Origin: Neorhodopirellula lusitana
Lineage (GTDB): Bacteria > Planctomycetota > Planctomycetia > Pirellulales > Pirellulaceae
Length of the DNA: 64,000 nucleotides
Direction: 5' to 3'
Assembly: GCF_900182915.1 (NCBI RefSeq)
Contig: NZ_FXUG01000010.1
Span: 186,001 to 250,000, forward strand
The translations under genes and the position numbers were made by a program. This document shows positions 44,701 through 53,645 of this stretch, piece after piece (the first letter of the stretch is position 1; every line of letters begins with the position of its first letter). The notes below the pieces were generated by a model. It did not search any database and was not told the origin of the DNA. It saw only the letters and a list, made by a program, of their open reading frames with translations.

Positions 44701-46380
44701 ATGACAAAGCGAAATCGGAGATTGGCGATCAGGCTGGCGATTTGTTTGATCGTCGGCTTCGGATTGTGGGGTCTGCCGCGTCTGGCAAGTTATGTGGGCG
44801 CGACTCGCAGGGTCGCTGTCCCGTTGAAGCCGGGGAATGTCAAAGCACCGACCCAACGCAGTATCGAGTGGCGAGACAGTTCCGAGTTGACGGAGAAGAT
44901 CTTGCAGTACTGGTCAGCCAAACCGCTTGGCGATTGGCAATCAAAAGGCAAGATCGACATACCGCGTGCTCTGATGGCCCGATTCATGTTGCGGCAAGAT
45001 TTGGATGCCGCAAACGCGTTTTTTGTCAAGCAAGAACCCTGGGGCAATCCTGGTTCCACTTGGGCTGGCCACCCCAACGGAGATTACGATTTCACTTTGG
45101 CGGGGCTCACTCCCATCTTATTCCTGTTCGGTGAGGATCCTGAAACGCTTTACCCCGAAACACGCGACCACTTGATCAAGACGCTTTTACCACTCGATGG
45201 TGGTGACCCGATCGTCACGGTGCCACGCACGTTCGGCTTGGTGCCGGATACCGAGAATCACCTCTTGATGACGGAGGGTTCGCGTTATCTCAAGAATCGG
45301 TGGTTGATGCAGCATGGCAGCCAACTCCCCAAGCACGACAACATCGCTAACGGGTTGGAAGCCTGGTTGTTGAATTTGATAGAAGAACTTCGATCAGCCG
45401 GGCTCTACGAGTTCAACTCCATTCCCTACGAAGGATACACGCTGACGGCGTTGCTAAACCTGGAAGCGTTTGGTTCAGCGGAGGTGCAAGCCTCGGCGAG
45501 GGAGCTACTTGATCAACTGAACTGGGCCTACGCCCTGAGCAGCCTGAGTTTCCGACGCTACCCACCATTTCGGCGTCAATACAAACATGCCGGCGACACA
45601 TCACTGTCCGGCGATCGCCATGTCGCGTTGATCAAACCTTGGATCAGCTTGCTGCCCGAGGGTCCGACAGGTTTGCGGCTCAAGCAAAGTCAGCATATCG
45701 CGATCTGGGCGTGCTGGTCGACATACCGTTTGCCCGACCAAACCGCGAAATGGATCGTCAACAAACCTTCCAATTACTTTGTCCGATTCGGGCACGGGCC
45801 AGACAGTTCGCCGGAGATCTATTCAGGCGGCCCCGGCTATCTATTGAGCGCAGGCGGCGTCAATCGAGGCAGTCAATCGCTGATCGTCGCTCGGCCAATT
45901 ACGCTGATGCTTGATGATGGAGCAAACGATCTTTCAAAGGTGTTGCATCTGTCGGGCCCTGGCGAAGATTTTCGGCATTGGAACAACACGGGAGTCTGGA
46001 AACGGTTTGCCGTGGCAGCCGGGCCTGTTCAGATTCCCGCAAACTGGAGACCTGATGCTCAATCCGACTTATGGGCGGTCTACCATCGCGATCAAGGCCA
46101 ATGCATCGGAGTCCACTCAAACAAAAGTCTCGGTCTCGTGCACCTCGTTCATTCAGACGATCCCAAACAGGCCTTGGCCCAGCTACAAGAAGCAAACCCA
46201 AACGCGAAACGGCTGCAAACCACCTTCAAAATCCCAGGCGGTGAACGGATCCACTACGACGTCCACGCCGAACATGACCGCTGGGTCATCCAACAAGTCG
46301 ACAACCAAATCATCGACCGCAACTACGACCAATGGCCAGCAATGCAAGGCACACTCAACGACATGCCATGCGCGAATTGA
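44701..46380 (+). CDS. Membrane-anchored or secreted protein of unknown function
   Basis: A 559-residue protein with one N-terminal hydrophobic segment (LAIRLAICLIVGFGLWGLPRL) after a basic start. The ATG at 44701 is preferred to 44617 because the segment then lies at the N-terminus. The first half is rich in helix-type sequence and Trp/Tyr/His (GNPGSTWAGHPNGDYDF, TENHLLMTEGSRYL, FNSIPYEGYTL), and the second half looks beta-rich. This resembles, at a general level, alpha/alpha-barrel plus beta-sandwich polysaccharide lyases, but I found no diagnostic motif. Its place at the edge of the sulfatase cluster makes a glycan role possible. Confidence 0.6.
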   Translation: MTKRNRRLAIRLAICLIVGFGLWGLPRLASYVGATRRVAVPLKPGNVKAPTQRSIEWRDSSELTEKILQYWSAKPLGDWQSKGKIDIPRALMARFMLRQDLDAANAFFVKQEPWGNPGSTWAGHPNGDYDFTLAGLTPILFLFGEDPETLYPETRDHLIKTLLPLDGGDPIVTVPRTFGLVPDTENHLLMTEGSRYLKNRWLMQHGSQLPKHDNIANGLEAWLLNLIEELRSAGLYEFNSIPYEGYTLTALLNLEAFGSAEVQASARELLDQLNWAYALSSLSFRRYPPFRRQYKHAGDTSLSGDRHVALIKPWISLLPEGPTGLRLKQSQHIAIWACWSTYRLPDQTAKWIVNKPSNYFVRFGHGPDSSPEIYSGGPGYLLSAGGVNRGSQSLIVARPITLMLDDGANDLSKVLHLSGPGEDFRHWNNTGVWKRFAVAAGPVQIPANWRPDAQSDLWAVYHRDQGQCIGVHSNKSLGLVHLVHSDDPKQALAQLQEANPNAKRLQTTFKIPGGERIHYDVHAEHDRWVIQQVDNQIIDRNYDQWPAMQGTLNDMPCAN

Positions 46381-47024
46381 CACGATCCGTTCAAGACAAC
46401 TCATCGCCTCGCCTCCCGAACACCCTCCACAAGATTCACCTACCCACGCCACCCCATGAGCGGCGATGCCAGTGTCGCCGAACGCTCCGCGGTCGGATTC
46501 CTAACGCACCGATCGTGGAGCGTTCGGCCACATCGGGATCGACCGGAAGTTGGAACCACACCACTTTCTGCGTTTGGCAAACCGAAAATCTCGGTCCCTG
46601 TCCCCCAGCAAGTTCCGGCTTTGAATGATGTGCAGCGATGAGAACTGCTTCACCGACCGGGTTTCGCATCAATGCTGCGAAGATCTCATCGCTGTCGGCG
46701 CGGCGGTGAACGCTGGCGGTGTAAACTCAGGAGGACGAGCGACCAACCTGGGTTGCCTCAGTAAGAAGTAGAAGCCAGCAGGCTCTCTTTTGCGTACAGC
46801 CAACGAGACAAGGAAAGTGGGTGGCCCCTGGCTTCCGTCCTGGTTTCCGCCTCAGCTGGAAGGCTTCAAGTCGGCCCACTTACCGCCATCCGTTGATATT
46901 CGACCATGATTCTCGTTAATTGCCGACCCACTGAGTAGGCTGGAAGCGGTCGACCAATTCATCCCGTCTATGCTGATCAGTCGCCGACTGTGTCTTGATG
47001 GGATAGGTTCGTGAACATTCCACC
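46381..47024. other. Intergenic region with long hairpin
   Basis: About 640 bases between the unknown protein and the first glycosidase-like gene. The main feature is the long hairpin at 46473-46532. A second possible structure lies at 46816-46883, where AAGTGGG and CCCACTT pair around a GGCTTCC-type inner stem. No coding frame is supported. Confidence 0.4.
46473..46532. repeat. Long hairpin, about 20 bp continuous as RNA
   Basis: GCCGAACGCTCC at 46477-46488 and GGAGCGTTCGGC at 46517-46528 are perfect reverse complements. Inside, G46489 faces T46516 and CGGTCGG (46490-46496) faces CCGATCG (46509-46515), so as RNA the stem is 20 pairs with two G-U pairs and a 12-base loop. Three outer pairs (TGT/ACA) follow a C-C mismatch. 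It lies 93 bases past a stop codon. Confidence 0.8.
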
Positions 47025-48116
47025 ATGCTAATACCTCACCCGCCCCTCCAAACCGAGATCCATCCCTTGCCCGCTCGAACGATCCGTTTAGTTCTTTCTC
47101 TCTGCATCAGCATCGGTTTCAATGCGCTCGTTTCGGCTGACGAATTACTGCTCGCGGATCGGCTTGAGTATCGAGGCGTCGCGGTCGAGGATCCGGCCAT
47201 GACAACATGGGGATCGAGCCCATTGAAAGATGACCAGGGCGTTTACCATTTGTTTGTTGCACGTTGGCCGAGTTCGTTGAAAGTGAATCCGGGCTGGAGA
47301 TCCCATTCCGAGATCGCTCACTTTTGCGCACCATCACCGACGGGACCGTTCCAGTTTCAGGAAGTCGCGTTAGCGGGGACGCACAAGGACGGCAATTGGG
47401 AAAAGTTTGCTCCCCACAATCCGCTGATCAAGAAGTTCGGTGACACTTACGCACTGATTTACATCGCGCGCATGAACCCCAAGGCGAACAACACTCAGCG
47501 AATTGGCTTGGCCACTTCATCGTCACTCTCCGGGCCATGGCATCGACGCGACGAACCACTTCTCTCGCCGTCGATTGTGGAGGGTGAGAACTGGACGTTT
47601 GGTTCGGGGGTCGGCGTCAACAATCCCGCCATGTTGCAGATGCCTGACGGTCGTTTTTTCCTCTACTTCAAAGCCAAGAAGAAATCGGGCGGTGCCGCCA
47701 AGATGGGGCTCGCCATTGCAGATCACTTGGAAGGTCCGTACGTGATTCAAAAGGACCCGGTCACCGACAACCAAGCCAGTGTGGAAGACGGCTATGTCTT
47801 CTTGGGCTCGGACCAGAGGGTCCATTTCATCACCACCGACAATCACGGTATCCTTCAGAAAGGCGGCGGGTTGCACTGGGTGTCGGATGACGGGCTGAAG
47901 TTCCGATCGCCTACCCAGGCGTATTACCCACTGGATCATTACATTAAAAAGGCAGATTACCCCAACGCGAAAACCATCTACGGCCCAGGAATTTGGAAGT
48001 GCGAGCGGCCGCAGATCCTAGTTGAGAATGGTGAACCGAAATGGCTCTATGCTCCGTCAGGGATATCGCTCGATGGCGACCCTGCCACCGAATCACATGT
48101 CTTTGAGATCAAGTAG
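47025..48116 (+). CDS. Secreted glycosidase-like five-bladed propeller (GH43/117 type)
   Basis: A 363-residue protein with a signal segment (TIRLVLSLCISIGFNALVSADE). Segments WGSSPLKDDQGVYHLFVARW, SEIAHFCAPSPTGPF, GVNNPAMLQMPDGRFFLYFKA and SVEDGYVFLGSDQRVHFITT follow the strand pattern of five-bladed beta-propeller glycosidases (GH32/43/62/117 superfamily). Acidic residues that could be catalytic occur (WGSSP region Asp, VEDGY), but I cannot assign the triad. It is clearly related to 57098-58183 at the other end of the sulfatase cluster. Likely acts on a polysaccharide outside the cytoplasm. Confidence 0.75.
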   Translation: MLIPHPPLQTEIHPLPARTIRLVLSLCISIGFNALVSADELLLADRLEYRGVAVEDPAMTTWGSSPLKDDQGVYHLFVARWPSSLKVNPGWRSHSEIAHFCAPSPTGPFQFQEVALAGTHKDGNWEKFAPHNPLIKKFGDTYALIYIARMNPKANNTQRIGLATSSSLSGPWHRRDEPLLSPSIVEGENWTFGSGVGVNNPAMLQMPDGRFFLYFKAKKKSGGAAKMGLAIADHLEGPYVIQKDPVTDNQASVEDGYVFLGSDQRVHFITTDNHGILQKGGGLHWVSDDGLKFRSPTQAYYPLDHYIKKADYPNAKTIYGPGIWKCERPQILVENGEPKWLYAPSGISLDGDPATESHVFEIK

Positions 48117-48268
48117 CCAGCAGAGGCTCAAGTAGTCAAATGGGGCAACGAGTGACAGGTCATTCTATTTACGAAGCGAACACATTCTTGAACCAGCCAA
48201 CGTGTTTGGTGACCGGACCCTGGCGAAGTTCGCTAAACTGTGGTGATCAAATCACAAAGGTAGCCGCC

Positions 48269-48808
48269 ATGATGCAGACGCTTGCAACCCTACTTGTCGT
48301 CTTGGCATCACTCGTTTTTTCGGAAAGCGTTGCCGCTTCGGATCCGATCCCACCCGTGTTCTCGATCACCACCAAACGGGAAAGCGACAAGGTCGACGTG
48401 TTCGTACAGGACAACACGACGGTCATCTCGATTCGCAGTCCGTTCGGTATTAGCAACGCAGTCGTTGAACGAAGGCGCGAGAAATGGCCGGAGCGTGTGA
48501 CACTGCACGTACATTTGAAGGGATTGGAAAACTTTCAAATAGCGAATGGAAAGGTAACTCTGGAAGCTGCCGTTTCGGGCTACGGTGAACAAATGCGTGT
48601 CCGCTTGTGGAAGGACAAAAACGAAGACGCACCGCTGGATCCGAAAAACCAGTACTGGATGGAGATCCGCAGGATTGACGGTAAAAGGAATCCGGTTCAA
48701 GCAGGTTCGCTGAAAGAGGGCTACTTCGAGATGAAGTTGCCCAAGCAACTGTTGGAAGACAACTCGAAGTCAATCACAATCAGCTGGATTGATTTTTACC
48801 GAGGCTAG
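48269..48808 (+). CDS. Small secreted protein of unknown function
   Basis: A 179-residue secreted protein. The signal peptide is MMQTLATLLVVLASLVFSESVAA; AAAGG precedes the ATG at 48269, which is preferred to 48140. The mature part looks all-beta, with ITTKRESDKVDVFVQDNTTVISIRSPFGIS and RVTLHVHLKGLENFQI, and ends ITISWIDFYRG. I do not recognise the family. It sits between the glycosidase-like gene and the broken sulfatase in the same direction, so it may be an accessory part of the cluster. Confidence 0.65.
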   Translation: MMQTLATLLVVLASLVFSESVAASDPIPPVFSITTKRESDKVDVFVQDNTTVISIRSPFGISNAVVERRREKWPERVTLHVHLKGLENFQIANGKVTLEAAVSGYGEQMRVRLWKDKNEDAPLDPKNQYWMEIRRIDGKRNPVQAGSLKEGYFEMKLPKQLLEDNSKSITISWIDFYRG

Positions 48809-49073
48809 CGGCAACGATCCGATCACAGTCGTCTACAATGCGAGCCATTCCCGCTGGCGATTAGGTCAGCACAAGCGGCATCAGCGCATGAGTCTCTAAG
48901 CCAACTGCGATAACAATGCACCATTGGCGGGCAATTTCGAAACAAGCAAAACGCACTTTCAGCCTACGAGGGCCAGCAAGACGGTATCACTCGCAAGACG
49001 GTATCATCAGTGCACTACTGGAACGACGACGCTGCGACTCTTGATCCGGCCTACTCGACTTTTCGAACGTGTT

Positions 49074-50028
49074 ATGAAGTTCTTATCGATCGCATTATTG
49101 TCCTGCCCGCTATTTGCAATCGGACTGATCCAATCAACGACAGCCGCACAGCCGCCCAACGCAATCATTTTTCACGTCGACGACCTCGGTTGGCAGGATG
49201 TTCAGATCGACGATGTTGACGATCCTTGTCCCTATGAGACCCAGAACTTGGTAAAGCTATCGGAGGCGGGAATGATGTTCACTCAGGCGTACTCACCGAC
49301 TCCCACATGCTCTCCTTCACATGCTGGCATCATCACGGGACAGCATCCCGCAAAAATCAAACTCACGCACGTTGACCTTGGCAACGTTCCAACCGAGCGT
49401 GCGACGGAACGATTGGTGGCTCCTTACCTGCAATCGCATCTGGACTTGGATTTACTGACGTTAGCTGATGCCATGAAGCAAAACGGTTATCGAACTGGCC
49501 ATGTCGGCAAGTGGCACGTCGGTCTGACCGCGTCCAGCTTCGGCTTCGATTTTGTGAACCCAACCCGTGGTATTCATCGGGGGATGGGCGACCGCACCAA
49601 GGACTTCGCCACCGCCGACGACAAAACCTATCCGCTCAGCAAACAGAAATACCCGCCGCTAAGCCCGAAGAAGCCTAATGGAATTTCGTATCCCTTCGAC
49701 GAACTAACGCAGTCCGCGATCGAATTCATTGACGACAGCAACGAGGAACCATTCTTTCTGAACCTATGCCACCGGATGGTTCACTGGCCCGTGCTGACGC
49801 GTAACGGGGAACTGCTCGAACATGACTGCGACAAGTTTGGTTAGCGCGGCCGCCCAAGACGCTCCCGTCCCAGCACCCGAACGACTGGGCATGAAGTATC
49901 CGGCTACAATCGATTCAGATGGTCACTCGGTCAGCGTCGTGATTCCAAAAGAAAGTCCGGCCTACCGCTTCCTGTTCGTCGACGCCAATCACTTCTTGCA
50001 TCACAGCGAAATACAACCCACCAAGTAA
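49074..50028 (+). pseudogene. Broken sulfatase gene with CSPSH signature
   Basis: The ATG at 49074 opens a 256-residue sulfatase N-terminal half with signal peptide MKFLSIALLSCPLFAIGLIQ, metal DD at 36-37 and a signature reading CSPSH at 79-83. The invariant Arg of CxPxR is replaced by His, and CHRMVHWP gives a later His site. It stops at 49844, where a normal sulfatase needs about 200-300 more residues including the SDHG/SDNG region. A further stretch in another frame (about 49850-50028) ends SPAYRFLFVDANHFLHH and could be the old C-terminus. A deletion plus frameshift is the simplest reading. Confidence 0.75.
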
Positions 50029-50035
50029 GACCGCA

Positions 50036-51622
50036 ATGAAAACAACACTATTGCTAATCATCATCGGCTTCGCGGTTGTTACCGATTCGGTGCACGCTGC
50101 GGAGCAGGTTCCTGGCCCCCAGAGGCGAGCAAATCCCAGTACGCCATCAAAGTCCCGTACGCCAGCCAAGCCCAACGTCATCTTTATTAAGACGGATGAC
50201 CAGCGACTCGACTCGCTTAGCATGACGGGGCATCCGGTAACGAAGACGCCCAACATTGACCAATTGGCCGCGGATGGGGTTTTCTTCAGCAACGCGTTCA
50301 TCACCAGCCCGATCTGCGGGCCAAGTCGCAGTAACTTCTTTACCGGCCAATGGGAGCGAAAGAACCGACAGGGGTTCTACCACGTTTCCAAGAACCACAT
50401 TCCCCATCATGTGTTTGACCAAAGCTGGATCATGCAACTGAAGTCAGCCGGATATTTCACGGGCTACATCGGAAAGCATCATGCGACGATTGGACCGGCG
50501 AAAGAACGCAATCGCTACATGAAAGAGAACATCGATTTCTGCTATATGAAAGGCGGCCATCTTGGTTTTGATTTGATGAAGCACAAGGAGTTCCAAAACC
50601 TCAAACAGAGTTCCCAGATCGAAGGACTCTACGAGGCGACGGAGGTATTCATGCGACCTGAAAAAGACAAGGACTACTTCTTCGACAATGCCCACGAATC
50701 CGTCTCCGATTTTCTGAACCGTCGAGATCACGGAAAGCCGTTTGCACTCTCACTGAACGTCAACTTGCCTCATGCTTCCAGCATTGGTGGCATGGGAGCG
50801 AAAGACACCGACCCCGAGATGTACCGTACGCTCTACAATGATGCGCAAGACGACTTCGTCTTTCCCGATGGATATCCGGCCATCAAAGTGCCATTGCCGG
50901 AAAAGGTTTTTCGCCAAGACGAGTTGATGCGGTACTACCGCACAACGAACCCGGCAGCGTTATTAAACAAGAAGACCAAGATGGCCCGCGCTGTCACGGC
51001 AATCGACATGATGATCGGTAAGCTACGAAAGCAATTGGAGGAAATGGGAATTGCTGAAAACACGATCATTGTCTTTGCTTCCGATCACGGCCTACTACTC
51101 GGTGAGCACGGACTGGGTGGAAAGACCTTTCTGTATGACGAGTGTGTCCGCATTCCGATGATCTTCTACTCCCCCTACTTTTCAACAAAACAGCGGGGAA
51201 CCACGGTGGATGAATTGGTCGTCGGTCAAGACTTGCCGGCCACGATTTTGCAAATGTGCGGAATAGCCGTGCCAGATTCCTATCAAGGCAAGAGCATGCT
51301 TCCGCTGATGGAAGGCAAATCGGTCCAATGGCGCAAAGAAGTCTTTTGTGAGAACCTATTCACCGACCAGGGCTATCCGCGAATGGAAGCGGTGCGTAGC
51401 GACGAATGGAAGTACATTCGCTACTTCTCGAAAGAGAACGATCGGATGAAGTATCTGCCCGACGCGTCGATCGATGGAGAGCAGCCCGTTTATGAAGAGC
51501 TATTCCATGTCAAGGACGATCCCAAGGAGCAGATTAACCTAGCCTCCAACCCAGAGTTCGCAGCAGTGCTTGCAACGTATCGCAATCGCTGTCAGGAACT
51601 TGTGACCGAGTTAGCAAAATAA
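50036..51622 (+). CDS. Secreted sulfatase
   Basis: A 528-residue sulfatase. The signal peptide is MKTTLLLIIIGFAVVTDSVHA, followed by a Pro/Ser/Lys-rich linker. The metal DD is at 54-55 (KTDDQRLDS) and the signature CGPSR at 94-98, with Cys94 the expected formylglycine. Later comes SDHGLLLGEHGLGGK. KHHATIGP and LPHASS hold further active-site residues. It starts eight bases after the broken sulfatase and is followed after 11 bases by another sulfatase, indicating one transcript. Expected role: sulfate ester removal from a polysaccharide. Confidence 0.9.
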   Translation: MKTTLLLIIIGFAVVTDSVHAAEQVPGPQRRANPSTPSKSRTPAKPNVIFIKTDDQRLDSLSMTGHPVTKTPNIDQLAADGVFFSNAFITSPICGPSRSNFFTGQWERKNRQGFYHVSKNHIPHHVFDQSWIMQLKSAGYFTGYIGKHHATIGPAKERNRYMKENIDFCYMKGGHLGFDLMKHKEFQNLKQSSQIEGLYEATEVFMRPEKDKDYFFDNAHESVSDFLNRRDHGKPFALSLNVNLPHASSIGGMGAKDTDPEMYRTLYNDAQDDFVFPDGYPAIKVPLPEKVFRQDELMRYYRTTNPAALLNKKTKMARAVTAIDMMIGKLRKQLEEMGIAENTIIVFASDHGLLLGEHGLGGKTFLYDECVRIPMIFYSPYFSTKQRGTTVDELVVGQDLPATILQMCGIAVPDSYQGKSMLPLMEGKSVQWRKEVFCENLFTDQGYPRMEAVRSDEWKYIRYFSKENDRMKYLPDASIDGEQPVYEELFHVKDDPKEQINLASNPEFAAVLATYRNRCQELVTELAK

Positions 51623-51633
51623 CAGTTGAAAAC

Positions 51634-53106
51634 ATGAACAAAACAATCACGACCATTGCCGTTTGCCTGATGGCAGTCTTGAACCTAGCCGATGCGTCGG
51701 CAGCCAAACCGAACATCGTATTGATCCTGTGCGATGACCTTGGCTATGGCGATGTGCAATGCTTGAACCCTGAAAACGGAAAGATCGCAACGCCGTCAGT
51801 GGACCAGCTCGCTGCCGAAGGAATGATTTTTACCGACGCCCATTCAGGCTCATCCGTCTGCACGCCAACTCGATACGGCTTGTTAACAGGACGTTACAGC
51901 TGGCGGACGAAGCTGCAAAGCGGAGTCGTTCAAGGATTTGCACCCAATCTGATTGCAGAAGACCGACCAACCATAGCCAGCTTCCTGAAATCCCAGGGCT
52001 ACCACACCGGCATCATCGGCAAGTGGCATTTGAATTTTCAATATGTCGATCCTGATTCAGGAACAACGTTGAATAAGAAAAGTAGCAAGAAGGGCTTGGC
52101 TCCCGTCGGCAGCACCATTCCTGATGGCCCCATCCATCGAGGCTTCGACTTCTTTCATGGATTCCATCATGCAAGAGACATGAAGGGTGTGATCGAAAAC
52201 GACAAAGTAATTGAGCATGATGAGGAGATCAACATGCTGCCGCGTTTGACCCGTGAAGCGGTTCGGTACATCGACACCCACGCCAACGACACGGACCAAT
52301 CACCCTTCTTTCTCTACGTTCCCTTTGGTTCTCCACACACTCCGATTGTGCCCTCCAAGGAGTGGCAGGGCAGAAGTGGACTCGGCCCGTACGCGGACTT
52401 CGTGATGCAAACCGACGCCGGAGTCGGAGCAATCACCGCAGCCCTAACCAGGAACGGTGTCGACGATAACACGCTCATTATTTTCAGCAGTGACAACGGA
52501 TGTTCCAAAGCGGCTCGCATTCCTCAACTCGCGAAAAAGGGACACATCGTCAGCGCCGGGTATCGTGGTTCAAAAGCCGATTTGTGGGATGGAGGGCATC
52601 GCGTTCCGTTCATCGTGCGCTGGCCTGGCAAAGTCGCCGCACGTTCGACTTGCGATCAGACGATTTGCCTGACCGATTTCTTTGCGACATTTGCGGAGCT
52701 AACGGGTGAGCCGCTACCCGCGGGTAGCGCCGAAGACAGCGTTAGCTTTCTACCTGCTTTGAGCGGCAACCCGATTGTTTCAACGCGGGAAGGTGTCATC
52801 CATCACTCCATCAGCGGGCACTTTGGGTATCGCCAGGGAAAATGGAAACTCTTGTTAGCGAAAGGATCAGGCGGGTGGTCCGATCCAAATGAAAAAGCCG
52901 CGAGCAAGGCGGGGGCTCCGTCGATGCAGCTTTACGACATGGATAGTGATCCAGGCGAAACGACGAATCTTTACACGACACACCCTGAAGTCGTGACAAG
53001 ACTGCTCGCACAGCTCCAATCCGATGTTACCCATGGCCGCAGCACCGAGGGATTGGAATCCAAAAATGATCACGAAGACATTCGGCTTTGGAAAAGCGGA
53101 AGATAG
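51634..53106 (+). CDS. Secreted sulfatase (arylsulfatase A-like)
   Basis: A 490-residue sulfatase with a signal peptide (MNKTITTIAVCLMAVLNLADASA). The metal DD is at 34-35 (CDDLGYGDVQC) and the signature CTPTR at 76-80. GKWHLNF, FGSPHTP and SSDNGCSK give the remaining active-site positions. The pattern fits arylsulfatase A-type S1 enzymes. Eleven bases separate it from the preceding sulfatase, with which it is probably co-transcribed. Followed by a 540-base gap. Confidence 0.92.
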   Translation: MNKTITTIAVCLMAVLNLADASAAKPNIVLILCDDLGYGDVQCLNPENGKIATPSVDQLAAEGMIFTDAHSGSSVCTPTRYGLLTGRYSWRTKLQSGVVQGFAPNLIAEDRPTIASFLKSQGYHTGIIGKWHLNFQYVDPDSGTTLNKKSSKKGLAPVGSTIPDGPIHRGFDFFHGFHHARDMKGVIENDKVIEHDEEINMLPRLTREAVRYIDTHANDTDQSPFFLYVPFGSPHTPIVPSKEWQGRSGLGPYADFVMQTDAGVGAITAALTRNGVDDNTLIIFSSDNGCSKAARIPQLAKKGHIVSAGYRGSKADLWDGGHRVPFIVRWPGKVAARSTCDQTICLTDFFATFAELTGEPLPAGSAEDSVSFLPALSGNPIVSTREGVIHHSISGHFGYRQGKWKLLLAKGSGGWSDPNEKAASKAGAPSMQLYDMDSDPGETTNLYTTHPEVVTRLLAQLQSDVTHGRSTEGLESKNDHEDIRLWKSGR

Positions 53107-53645
53107 AAGCTCAACCGGACACGGGTGTGACGCCGTGGAAACCGACCAGTGATCCCCTCGGTTTCCAAGGATGCCTGAGATTTTTCGCACCTCGAAATAG
53201 CCCCTTGGCGAGCATCAATCGACACAGGTTGGCATGATTACGACGGCCGCCGGTTACCGCAATGACGCGAGCAGATCCTTCGAAGTGATCGAAGTCGATT
53301 TGCCGCTGGGGCATTTCAGGTTGGAATCGAAAGGGATGTCGAATCAGTGACCATGCACCGGAGATTCTTTTGGGTGGAACGGATCTGAACGACACGATCA
53401 GCGGTGCAAAACTAAGCGAAGAATGGTATCGAGTTACCCTTCGCATTAACCGAACCCCATCGAGTGAACACATGACAGACCCTGCTTGCTCGATGAGTTA
53501 GACTGCCAGGAAGTTCAATTGGCGGATTGCGGAACGGCGTTCTTTGTGGGTTCAAGTTGCTGCTGTGGCCCATGAATGGCCCAATCCCTCCTAGCCATTT
53601 GAGTAGTCGGTTGTCGACGATCCACTTTCGGAACCTAGGAAAACA
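53107..53645. other. Gap in the sulfatase cluster, possible relic
   Basis: About 540 bases with no intact gene. Short plus-strand pieces, TGWHDYDGRRLPQ near 53225 and RSFEVIEVDLPLGHFRLES near 53275 in another frame, look protein-like and could be remnants of a lost gene, but I cannot name a family. A 120-codon minus-strand frame covers the same place. Confidence is low. Confidence 0.3.

Noticed and set aside
53111-53473. 120-codon minus-strand frame in the sulfatase cluster
   Set aside because: No domain or start signal; the plus strand shows equally protein-like scraps, so neither can be called a gene.
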